From Chondrus crispus (taxonomy: Eukaryota; Rhodophyta; Florideophyceae; Gigartinales; Gigartinaceae), in NCBI RefSeq assembly GCF_000350225.1, contig NW_005179203.1, positions 254,443 through 318,442 on the forward strand: a stretch of 64,000 nucleotides of DNA. The letters are read 5' to 3'. The translations under genes were made by a program, and so were the position numbers. Shown piece after piece: positions 18,499 to 29,200 of this stretch (position 1 is the stretch's first letter; every line of letters begins with the position of its first letter). The notes under the pieces were generated by a model. The model was not told the DNA's origin, did no database searches, and saw only the letters and a program-made list of their open reading frames with translations.

Positions 18499-19137
18499 GA
18501 GTCATCGGGCTCTTGTGTTGGTTCTTTTGTTTATTGTTGGTGCCATCGGCTTTGGTTGCGACCGGACCGGTGTAGGTGTCTTGGCAATCGGGCGACACGT
18601 GGGTGTAGCGCTGCTACTTGTTTACGTTCACCGACGGAGGCTGTTGCAACGACTTTTCCCTCGAGGGTCCTGTAGTGTATACCGGACAGTGTTGGTTCCA
18701 TCGGATACAGGTTGCGACCGTTCCGGTGTCGGTACTTTGCCATCGGGCAGTACGGAGGTGTAGCGCTGTTACGTGTTTGCTAATTCCCGACGGGCTGCGT
18801 TGCGACGCCCCCGTCGAAGACCTTATCAAGGGTATAAGGTGTAACAGGTGCTCCGCGAGCATTGGATTTACGACCCATCGGGCCTGGCTTTCTAATTACC
18901 GCCCCAAACTCGCCGAGCGACTGCCTGTACAAGACTCTACCACCATTCGTCCCGGGGCGGGCCTCTTCCTTTTGCCCCCCCTATCAGGGACTTGAGCTAC
19001 TGTGGGCCGCAAACCCACTTAAAGGGAAAGGGAGAATCGGACACTCCGTAGGGCTGTGCCGTCGGCAACTCTTGTTGGTTGTGTTGTCGCTGGATCGTTG
19101 GACCTTGGTTCCGGCCTGACAGGCACATTGCACTACA

Positions 19138-20184
19138 ATGTGGTCTCGTCGACGATTCACGGCCTGTCAGGCGCGTACATGAAAGATAGGCCAGTGAACT
19201 ATCTCTCATGTGCGCGTCCCGCGTAAACTGGCCGACAGGTTAGCCGTCCGCTAATAGTACAACCCAGGCACAAAGGCTACTCCGGAACGTTGCTCACTCA
19301 CAGCGTAGTCGACGCGTAATAGTGTTTCTTCAGTTTGGAGAGTGCGTTTGACACATTCCCGAGCAACTCCCCCATGTCATTCAACGAGTGGCGAGTCCCT
19401 CTGTCGTAACGCTGTGCATGAACATACATTCCCTATTCCTTTGTAGAAATTCCTGTACAATGACAGCAATTTTGAACCCCGAAACCAAACGCAGAAGCTC
19501 ATCGGCCGCTTTTGCTAAGGTCGCCAGTTCCACCTGGGACTGGAAATCTGTCCGCGCATTGGTAGCCTTGTCTTGAATCCCACAGCAGCTGACCACATCC
19601 TGCCAAAAATGAAAACCCAACCAGCGACCAAGAGAGTTAATACACTTCATCCGCGCGTACAACAGTAGAAGATATTCTTGTGTCCGGCTTTTTAGTTTTA
19701 CGGAAAAGTTTTTGTGGGTTTGCAAAAATCCATTTTTTTGCTCTGTCACTGGCTGGTAATTCCCACCCCCGGTCCCCACCCGCCTTTCTCTAACCAGAAC
19801 AGGGCGGTCTAGATTACGGCAGAAGGCATTCGGGAACCCTATATTGGCAAGTAGCAAACACTCCGTTGCCCACCTGCGCCACACAGTTTCAAGTAACCAT
19901 TGTTCTAAGCGCAATATCATCCCCACCAGCGCAGGGAACGACCGCGGGGCGCCGCACGCAATCCTCAGAGGAGCTTCGGGCAGCGTACAACCAGCGCTTG
20001 GATGATCAAGTCACGAAGGCGCTGAACGCGTTTCGGGTACGCATGCCCATTTCTTTGAACGGAGTCTTCATGACTATAACAACATCCAGCATGGCAGGTG
20101 ACAAGGCCGGGGTCACGAAAATAATAATATTAATATAATCTTTCTAAAATAAATATGTCGAACGAATCTATACATGGACCAAGC
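19138..20184. other. Region between two LTRs, no recognised gene
   Basis: It contains an imperfect hairpin (GCGCGTACATG... with its partner, 19171-19216). A 181-codon minus-strand frame (19926-19381) resembles no family I know and may be a transposon remnant or chance. Confidence 0.4.
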
Positions 20185-20876
20185 TGTAGTATAACACCCC
20201 AGCGCTCAACCGACCACGAAGGCTGGAGCGGGCTCAGGGCGTATACTGTAGCTCGAAGTGCGCTGTCACCGGGCGTACGTGCCAATAAGCGAATGGGAAC
20301 GTGTCCCTGGTAGCGTGGTAGAGTCTTGAATGGGTTCGACACCCCAACGAGAAACGGCTGGCAGATCGACGGGTCGACACGTGACTCGGCGCCCTTGCGG
20401 TCAGGGCGACAACGCGGAGTACAGATCCTCGCACGGAGCCGAGCTGACGTAGCGCCTCACTGTCGAGTGAGTGGTGGGAACGTAGAACGGAAAACGAAAG
20501 GGAAAAAGGCCAACAGACGTACGTAAAAGAAAGGAAAACGTAGACGACTAGGGGTCGGACTTGACAAGACTAGCCCTCCGTGTGCTGTCGATGGTCCTCT
20601 CTTCATCCCCCTAGCGGCCTCCTTTATTAACTACGTAATAGTGTACTTCTTACACCGGAAAGCGTAACGGCGCCAATACAGAGGACATTTCGTAACGACT
20701 ATTTGCGCCGTTGCGCTACAGCACTGTACTCGAGGTACTGTAAGGCTCGTTCGCCTTACACGCAACATGGGACGGATCCCAAAAATGACCGTCGTTGTCA
20801 TAACGATTTCCACGCGGTTGACGTTTCCACGCGGACAGTATTTTCGTGTAGATGGGACACGCGTCCTTATGCTACA
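20185..20876 (-). mobile_element. Solo LTR related to gypsy family A
   Basis: 692 bp from TGTAGTATAA to TTATGCTACA, with the target duplication CAAGC at 20180-20184 and 20877-20881. Its start (TGTAGTATAACACCCCAG) parallels the family A LTR read on the same strand. It contains similar short hairpins, such as GTAAGGC with its complement near 20740-20761. No internal region remains. Confidence 0.88.
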
Positions 20877-20881
20877 CAAGC

Positions 20882-22285
20882 GCAGAATGGTTAACAAGTC
20901 TCGTGGGCGGCAAAGGGAACCTACCTAAAATTGTCGCCTTCCTTCGCTCTTTTCGAAGGTGGTAATTGAAAAGAAAAAAGTGTTTGTCTGACTTGGTCGA
21001 AGGTGAGTCAGGTCTACAGCCCTCTTTGCCCTCTTTGCCACCATGCCACACTTCTCCTCTTTCTAATAGTCATATTCTAGATTTTTGACTTTAGTGCCAG
21101 TGCCAGGAACAGAAGGTCTGTAGTCATGTATCAACGGACTATTTAACTACACCATATCCGAAGAAGCGTTCAGCTCATTGAGACCTCGGAAATATTGTAG
21201 TGGAACTTAGTTTAGTATGGGCGACAAACATAGGTCACGGTTGCGAATGATAGAAGGACTTTTCTCATCTATCTGATTTATCGAGAGATTCTCCTGCGCT
21301 CTCAAGCATGCTTGTTGTAGCAAACCGAAGGAATTTCCCGCTTCTAGAATAAGTCCTGTCTTTAGGGTGCCAGTGAACATGTTAATTTGAAATGTCTGTG
21401 ATTGTTCACACATTTCGTGTTTATGAACATTCACAGATATCAAATTCTCAGACCTTTGTGAACATTCACAGAAATCACATTCACAAAACGTTGTGAACAT
21501 TCACAGAAATCAAATTCGTAGAAGTTTGTGAACATTCACAGAAATAACATTCACTGAAGTACCTGTGGCACTGCGACAAAATGTTGCCACTGGAGTTCTG
21601 TGTTTGAAAAACTTTTAAAGCAGCCTATGTGACGCTTTGAAACTTTGGTCCTGGAGATATCACTTCGAACGAGTCCTTCAACATGCAAAAGGAATTCTTC
21701 CAAGAAGGATACTTTAGTGATAATCAGAGCCCTATTCAGAAACCGGCAATAAAGAGCTCAGGTTGCCTGCTAAAGTTGAGTAGGGTTCGGGTTTACGTTT
21801 TCTTTCTTTTGGTAAATGATATTAGCGGCTGTTTTATTCAGATGGATAGACATCTTAGTTGCGTCACAAGCAACTTTCAGGCCAACACTGCTGAATATAG
21901 ATGCAAGAGGATCCTGAGAGACGTGGGACGGGTTTGTGATTTATAAACGCTTTGTATCGGAATGTGTGGGCTTGCCAATAGCTTTCTTCCTTTCTGAGTC
22001 AGAAGTCTTTCAGTATTCGAGAAAACTTAGCTCTAACGTTTTACTTTGTACATTTTACATAGAATGAAGGTATGTGGAATAATATGTCTGTGATCGTATG
22101 AAGTGGGACCTATTCTCCTCATTGAAGGTTGTTTCGACCTTGTAGACATCCAGTCATGATTACGTCATTCAAGGATACAGATACAGACATGGGAATGAAT
22201 CCAAGACTTTGTTATCAATACGAAAATAATGAAAATGGGGAAAGTTGGAGCGAAAATCGCTTTGAAATGGGTTCTTCTCGAGGTA
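20882..22285. other. AT-richer region, no recognised gene
   Basis: Apart from the 35-bp repeats at 21420-21555, I see only short frames without similarity. Confidence 0.5.
21420..21555. repeat. 35-bp tandem repeat, four copies
   Basis: The core TGTGAACATTCACAGAAATC recurs with GAACATTCAC starting at 21425, 21460, 21495 and 21530, a constant 35-base step. A diverged inverted copy (CTGTGATTGTTCAC) lies just before, near 21399-21412. Confidence 0.85.
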
Positions 22286-24724
22286 CCCTTCTCGAGGGCT
22301 AAATCTGGGACGCAATTTATGGAAACTCCCATAAACCGACAACAGTTCCCTTAAAGAGCCCTCTACTATATGCCGGGCAAGTGTCCTTGAGTCCCCAATA
22401 CAAGTAAACTGGAACACCGCCCATTGGTGGGTTGTCAATCAAGACGTTTAAAATTCTTCGTTCTGCTCCCAGAGTGTTGAAATTTTCGAAAAGGGCTTTA
22501 TTTGAGACAGTAGCCACTCTGAGTTATTTAACAATTATTACTTAAATGCATCAGAGTCTCCGCAGCGTCCTGCAAACGGGATGGCATCGACTGTCCAGTG
22601 CTCCGCGCGCTCTTTTCTGCCTTTTGGTTGCCTGTACAAGAAGGGGAGCGACATCTCTTGCCCAACTTTGCACGTGTCATCGCCTCCTTTTCCTCCCGCT
22701 TTCGGCGATGCAGTTCATCTCTCTTCATCTCTCTCTATTTTCGCTTGCTCCCTTACCGCGTTTCTTCGTGCTCGCGCCTCTGCTTTCGAACGCTTCTCCT
22801 CCTCCACTCGAACCCGTTCAGCATTTGCTTCTTTGTCCTGCTGTCTGCGCCCCTCAATCAGGTCCCCAACTGTAAGGAACCGCGACGGTGCTCCGCACCC
22901 CAACACTCTCCTCGTCTCTCCGCCACATTGGGCGATTGGCCTTCGACTGATTCCAGGTAATATCGAGTTGACAGAATCATTGTCAGCCAATGCAAGGCGG
23001 AGGCGTTTGACGGATTCTGTTTTGTCTGAAGTCTCAGTGAATATTGTCTTCAGCTTGCCCCATGTGTCACTGTCACTGAGTCTTTTTCGAACACTGTTAA
23101 GCGCCAACGTCGGTCCTGCGTTGTCAATGCGATTGATTAGTGCTGTGCGGGTCTGTTCACGTTCAAATGCTGCAGTCTTGAGTCTATCTAATAATAGGTA
23201 GTTCATTGCCCAGATGCCTGTTTTCACGAAAGACTCCATCCGAATTGATGCTGTGACTGCAGCATGCCCCGCTACTGCAAGCTTTAGTTTAAAACCCATG
23301 GCATGTACATTGGTGTATGCCAATGACAAAAGCTCATCTCTGGTATTCCTGACGGCTTTCTAGAAGCTTTTGTTAATTTGATTATCGCAGGGTCGTAAAA
23401 ATTGTGTTGTGTTTGCAGGGAGCACAAATACTTCTATGTTGTGCTTCCTCGCCTTTTCAAGCCACTCAATTCCCTTTCTCGACCCGTGACCATCAAGGAA
23501 CAAATTGTATGACCTCTCCCTCGGGACTGCCTTTCAAACCAATTTATCAATACGTTCGATAATATGAGGCATTGTGTCCATTTCGACAGACCCCTTCTGT
23601 GTACATCTCAAAACACAGTCCCCCAGAATCCCAGACTCGTCTGTTAACCAATGGGGAAGGTTGTCTTTTGTGTACTCTTTCTTCGGAAGGGGTGCCATCC
23701 ATGACTGAATGAAGTTCTTTCCGCCTGCCACCGCGAAAAAAGGCGCAAGTCGGCCTGATGCTGGCGTCATCAGAACAGCGGTCAAGTGCATTCCTGAACA
23801 TTTTACATTGGCAATTGCACCGCCGTGGCGGCAGTTTGCCGAAGAGAAAACCTTAATTCAGCGTCCATACTCTCCGTCCACATGCGTTTCATTCATATTC
23901 CAGATTCTGTTCGGATCGTTAAGTATTCCAGGATGACGCTGCTCCACTTTTTTGAGCGTTTCGGAAAAGGTTTGGACGTGATAGTAGTTTTCGGCTTTTA
24001 TCTTGATTGCCTCTTTATTTTCAGTGTTTCTGTAGACCAATTCTCTGTTCTATGCGCGATACGTTCTTATAGCAGCTCGCGAAGGGATCCCATTAATATA
24101 TCTTTGCCAACCATCTGCACAAATTTCATTTAATGTTGACTGTAGTCTTGGAACATCCACAGCAAATCCTCTTCTTGCCGCGGTAATTATGCGTTCGTTT
24201 ATAGCTTTAAACTCTTCCTGCGTCCAGATAGTCTTCGACCACGCCGGTTATTCAGAGGATCAAGTAGCTTTTCTAAATTTTCCCTGTCTTTGCCTTTCAA
24301 GCAAGAGTGAATGCGACCTGCTGTGGACTTTGAAATTCCACAAATCGACGCGACATCCCTTTCCGACCTTCCATTCTCGAAGAGAGTCAAGGCACGAGCC
24401 CGGCGTTTCTTCTCTTCTTCACCCTGCTTCTGGCGCCGGATATAGGTAGCCGTTTGACTGCGCATGGGATTGGGCATGGTTGGTAACTTGAGGGTTAAGC
24501 GGTAAACCGCCTCGTCAAGGACAGTATCTCAGGACAAAAAACCCCCAGGTATCGTTTACCGGCCCAAATAGCCAGCCCGTTGGAATTCTGACGGACTGTC
24601 GAATCCACGACAAACACTTGTATGCACAGTTGTGTTTGAGTGATAGCGTTGAGAAGCAGTTCATATCGGTTTAAGGTAAGTGTACCAAGTTAAGCCCTGT
24701 CCCAAATTTGGCCCCCGAGAAGGG
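22286..24724 (-). mobile_element. Decayed pogo/Tc1-mariner-like DNA transposon
   Basis: 26-bp terminal inverted repeats, CCCTTCTCG(A/G)GGGC at the outer side, span 22286-22311 and 24699-24724 with three mismatches. Each end is flanked by TA (22284-22285 and 24725-24726), the Tc1/mariner target duplication. The 2,439-bp element encodes a broken transposase on the minus strand. Confidence 0.8.
22715..24477 (-). pseudogene. Pogo/Tc1-mariner-like transposase, broken
   Basis: Pieces in minus-strand order. A helix-turn-helix DNA-binding part (ENGRSERDVASICGISKSTA) runs from 24477. The first catalytic motif region RIWNMNETHVDGEYG is near 23900, with Asn where the first Asp is expected. Next come the second motif LFLDGHGSRKG near 23495 and the third region LPANTTQFLRPCDNQINKSF near 23400, with the final Asp. 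A C-terminal basic, helical part ends at 22715. HTH and catalytic parts are in different frames, and a TAG follows the third motif, so the gene is dead. The family normally cuts and pastes at TA sites, which agrees with the TIR flanks. Confidence 0.75.
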
Positions 24725-24726
24725 TA

Positions 24727-25069
24727 CCCGAAATCCCGATAAGCCTTATGTCGGGAAAATGTACCCCCTGCGAAAGAGCCCCAGAAAACGCATATTTTCT
24801 CCGATGTACTAGGCAAGGCACTCCCTCGTGTCGTTGGCTACAAGCTACCGTTTCAGGCCTTTTTCACAAACCTGAATGCTGTCACTCTTTTTTCGACGTG
24901 ACCCATCACGAAAGTGTCCGACTTTTTCCGTTACTTCAGGAGGGTTTTTGTCAGTTTACCCACTGAACTTCCCCCCTTCTCTCAGGGCCTCTATTTCATC
25001 ATTTATCATACCCGGCGCGTGGAACAACGTTTTTATAAGGTACGGGGCTCTGCTAATGAGGTACTATAG
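24727..25069. other. Region before the NB-ARC fragment, nothing recognised
   Basis: Short open frames only. It may hold the degraded 5' end of the NB-ARC gene. Confidence 0.4.
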
Positions 25070-25824
25070 CAGAGATCTGGAAAAGAACTGTTCATACCGA
25101 GTTTTTCAGCTGACCATAACCCTCCGTCAGTGCACGTTGACTTGGGTTTTGTGGAAAACCACCCTGCTCCTGACGCGTTTGAGAGGAAACTGAAAGCTGC
25201 TGTACTGAGGAAGGGAAGCACTTCGCACGTGGGGGCAACGGCAGTTGGACAAGCCAGAGTCGGAAAGACATGTACACTACGGGCAATTGCACATGACGAG
25301 GAGATTGTTGCTCGCTTTCCTGGTAGAGTATATTTTTCAACTCTGGGGCAAGACGCAAGAGAAGGGCAGCTGAAACAAGAACTTTGCAATGCTGTCAAAG
25401 TGTCTGGAGGACGAGAAGAAGGGGACAAATCGTCTCAGGAGGCGGACCTTAACGTTGTTCTAGCAGGGGTGCAGAGCTGGTTTGCGAATCGGGTATGTCT
25501 GTTTACACATATCGATGATGTGTGGACGTGCAACAACAACGATAAGAAGATCCTTCTAAAACTGTCTCGACTTGCGGACATTGCAGTGATCGAGGGAAAG
25601 CCAAGGAGCAGGGTTCTGAGCTCTACGAGAGATCCAAGTCTGACACATCTCGGGGAACAAGTGAAGTTCAGTGCGAGAGAAAATCGAGGGGAAGCTGCGC
25701 GCAATATACAGGTTCATACGAGTGGGGATTAGTGAAGTGGAGAATGAGATATCGAGAGAGGCATTTTGCGAGATTCTTCACATGTGCGGTGGGTTGCCAC
25801 TAGCACTGAATATTGCAGGAGTTA
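25070..25824 (+). pseudogene. NB-ARC domain gene fragment (NLR-type), interrupted
   Basis: The frame opens after a TAG at 25067. It shows a P-loop GQARVGKTCTLRAIA (degenerate first Gly-Gly, GKT kept), a Walker B-like CLFTHIDDVW and an RNBS-B-like SRVLSSTRD. After a frameshift near 25700 comes the GGLPLALNIAG motif. This order is that of the NB-ARC nucleotide switch found in plant resistance proteins and APAF1. The reading ends at 25824, where a copia LTR begins. No start codon or N-terminal domain could be identified. The frameshift and the insertion make it a pseudogene, unless the frameshift is an intron that I missed. Confidence 0.75.
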
Positions 25825-26248
25825 TGATAAAACTCACGGAAGATGTCGTCGTGGTTTACTCGTTTTTGTGTTCTGTAGTTTTCATGCTGTCGTTGCTCGG
25901 ATCTTTGTGCTTAAGTTCACAGGTTTCTCGCAGCCCTACATTACGTGCTATGTGACAAGAGTACCCGTAATTGGTCTAATACTTGCCGTATTACAGTAAT
26001 ACCATCCGTATGGCTACGAGGCGACTAACCCGCTATCGGGTGCAGCACATGTTAGCTCTCTGGGGATCCGACGTGGACGCAAATGCTCGCGCGTGCGTGG
26101 ACCACCGAATTTCGGGGACCTTGATTTCGAGTCCGTATTCAATGGTTCTATTTTTGGGTCCGATTTCAGAACCCACAAATTGCCCATCGGTCCATTACAG
26201 TACCAACCCTGTGGCGGATCAAGGTTGATACTGGTGCCGAATTCAACA
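25825..26248 (-). repeat. Copia LTR1 (3' LTR of the array)
   Basis: 424 bp. In element orientation it starts TGTTGAATTCGG and ends GAGTTTTATCA. A polypurine tract, ATTGAGGGGGAG on the minus strand, abuts it at 26249-26260. Confidence 0.92.
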
Positions 26249-26271
26249 CTCCCCCTCAATCTTGCATCCCA

Positions 26272-29200
26272 CTATTGCTGTGATGTGTAACTATGACTCA
26301 TACCTAACTTGTGGATCATTTCCGTGTGGGTAGCGACGCACAATATCTTAGTGAAGATGTCAGCGGCATTTTCGGATGTCTGGATGTAGTTGAAGACGAT
26401 GGTGCCATCTTTGACCTTCTCCTTCGAGAAGAAGTACTTGACGGCGATGTGCTTGGACCTTTCGTTCACCACGTCATTGTAAGCGAGGTTCATGGCTCCC
26501 TCGTTGTCCCCAAACACTACTGTAGCTGGCAACGTAGTGTTGGACGGAAAGCATTCCCTGAACAACCGACGGAGCCACACTGCTTCGCGCGCTGCGTACG
26601 ACATAGCTACAAACTCTGCTTCCAGGGTCGACTGGGCGGTAGCCTCCTGCTTTTTACTTCTCCAGCTGATGGATCCGCCAGCAAACTTGAATGCGAATCC
26701 ACTAACGCTGCGCCGTGTCTCCTTGTCAGCAGCAAAATCTGAGTCGGTGTACCCGTGTAGCCCGGCCTTGTTGTTCAGGCTGAACCGGATGCCGAGGGTT
26801 TTTGTCCCCGAAAGATAGCGCAAGACGCGCTTTGCTGCTTCCCAGTGTTGAGAGGAAGGTCTCTCCAGGAACCTTGAGAGAAGACTTGTGGAGAACGCGA
26901 TGTCGGGACGTGTGGTGTTCGCCAAGTACAGTAGCGAGCCAACAAGTTGGCGATAAGGCTTTTGGTCCATGCCCTCGCTGTAAGAATCCTGTTTGCGTTG
27001 TGCTGTATTCAGCACTGTACCGGGAGCAAGGGGGTTAGATACACTCCTGCAAGTCGTCATGTTGAAAGTTTCAAGCATGTGTGTAATCATAGCTGCACTG
27101 TGGATATGGGTCTCCCCCTTTTCGCTGTATCGGTCAATGACGATACCGAGAAACTTAGTGACTTTCTTTTCTATGCGAATTGCGAAGCGGTTGCCAATAA
27201 TCTCAGCTACTTCTCTCAAAACTTCCATGCTCCGTCCGGCGAGTAGCATATCGTCAACGTAGACGAGGATGAACACTTTGTCTCCTTTGAGCACCAGCTG
27301 GTACAGGCTCTTGTCTGCATCCGACTGAACACATCCAATTGACTTCAAAAAGGTATCACAAAGCATGTGCCATGCTCTCGAGGCTTGCTTCAAACCATAG
27401 ATGGCTCGAAAAAGACGGTAGACAAAATCTGGATGATCTGGGTTACAGTAGCCAAAAGGTTGTTCCATATAGATCTCCTCCTTCAGTTCCCCGTTCAAGA
27501 AAGCCGCCTTGACATCCAGCTGCAGCAGCTCGAGCTGCTCTTGGGTTGCCATTGCGAGGACGAATCGTACCGTACTGTACTTCGCAACTGGGGAGAACAC
27601 TTCATCGTAATCGATCCCATAGCGCTGCGTGAATCCTTTCGCGACTAGTCGAGCACGCTGCCGAGTAACACGTTGCTGAGCATCAGTCTTATTGAGGTAA
27701 ACCCACTTAGACCTTACTGCTTTCTTCCCAGGGGGTAGCGGTACAAGTTTCCATGTGTTCTTATTTAGCTGCGAGATTTCCTCATCCATTGCTGCTTTCC
27801 ATTTCTCACTTTCGGAGCAATCCACCGCCTGCTTGTATGTAAGCGGGACATGGGGATCTTCATTGCCCATGTGATGTACGAGAGCAAGAACCATGGCGGA
27901 GTCTTCCGGCGAGTACTTGCGTGGGGTTCGTACTGTACGGCTGGAGCGGCGCAAAGTTGGGACGTAGGTCAGGTCCATTGTGGACTCATGCGGTACTGTA
28001 TCGGTAGTCGTAGGTGTTGGTACTGGGTTTAATACAGGTGGTATAAGCTGTGGTTTGTCCGAGTCAAGCATCTCCTCAATGTCACAATGTTGCTCCGCAG
28101 GACCTACGTCCGCAGCTGGGGGTACAGTAGATTTGGTTTCATCGAATTGCACATCTCTGGAGATGACTACTGCATGTAGTTGCGGTAGAAATATGCGGTA
28201 CCCATTTCCACATCCAACGCCGACACAGTATCCACTGTCTGCTCGAGGTTCAAACTTTCCTCGTCGCTTTGCCTTGGGGATGTGGGCATATGCCTTGCTT
28301 CCAAACTTCCGAATGTGTGCGAGGTGAGGCTTCTGGCCAGTGACACACTCGAAGGGTGTCATGTCCTGGCAGTGCCCGGCAGATGTGAACATGCGATTTC
28401 GAAGGTAGTTTGAGAAGTTTACGGCTTCTGCCCACATCCGATTTTTGTGAGGAAGGTCTTCTGCAGCCACCATCATTGTGCGAGACATGTCGAGAAGGGT
28501 CCTGTTTAGTCGCTCGGCTTTGCCGTTAGACTCCGGCGAGTACGGGGCAGTGAATTCCTGCGTAATGCCTCGATTGGACAACCATTGCTTTAGGTTTCTA
28601 GACATGAATTCAGTTCCGTTATCAGACCGTACCCTCCTAACCAATGACGTGCGGCAGCTCCCAGTTTTCAGCTTCTCCAGTTCCATTATCATTGACTTCA
28701 GTGCTGCTCCTGCTTCTGTCTTAGATTTGAGAAATCTTATTAGCGAGAAAGCAGATGCGTCGTCGTAGAGGGGCATAAAGTAGCGGCACCCGCCAAGCGA
28801 AGAAGTCCTGAAGGGACCTACCAGGTCCGTGTGCACGAGATCGAGCGGCTTTGTGGTCTTGCGGGACTCTTCACGCAATGGTCGAGGGGCTCTGGTCGAC
28901 TTTGAAACTCTACAGGACTCACAGCTCAACAAGTCCTTCACGTCCTGTAGCTGAACTCCACGTACGAGGGAAAGGGACTTCTTCATTGTCGACTCACTGG
29001 CATGACCGAGTCTTTCGTGCCACTGCTCTTGTGAGACTGCCAACACAGCGTCGGAGGATTTTGCAGTCGGTTTCAGTACCGCTTCATACAGTCCAGCAGA
29101 AGTGCTTTCAATTCCGTGCAGATACTCCACTTTGCCGTCTCTCGTAGTGACTTGACACATACCATCTCCATTACTGTCCGAGTCGAACGTGGTTTTGAGC

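Larger units (their letters stand above)
4654..19137 (+). mobile_element. Solo LTR, gypsy family B, interrupted by a nested element
   Basis: The LTR starts TGTAGTGCAAT at 4654 and ends ATTGCACTACA at 19137, forming an 11-bp terminal inverted repeat. The flanks are the 5-bp duplication ATGTG (4649-4653 and 19138-19142). Removing the nested element at 5132-18498 and one GAGTC leaves about 1,112 bp. A second copy of the same LTR is at 49078-50138 in the opposite orientation, adjoining a gypsy pol gene, which identifies the family. No internal region remains, so LTR-LTR recombination probably left this solo LTR. Confidence 0.85.

Noticed and set aside
19381-19926. The 181-codon minus-strand frame as a named protein
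   Set aside because: No family recognised; left as part of an unassigned region.
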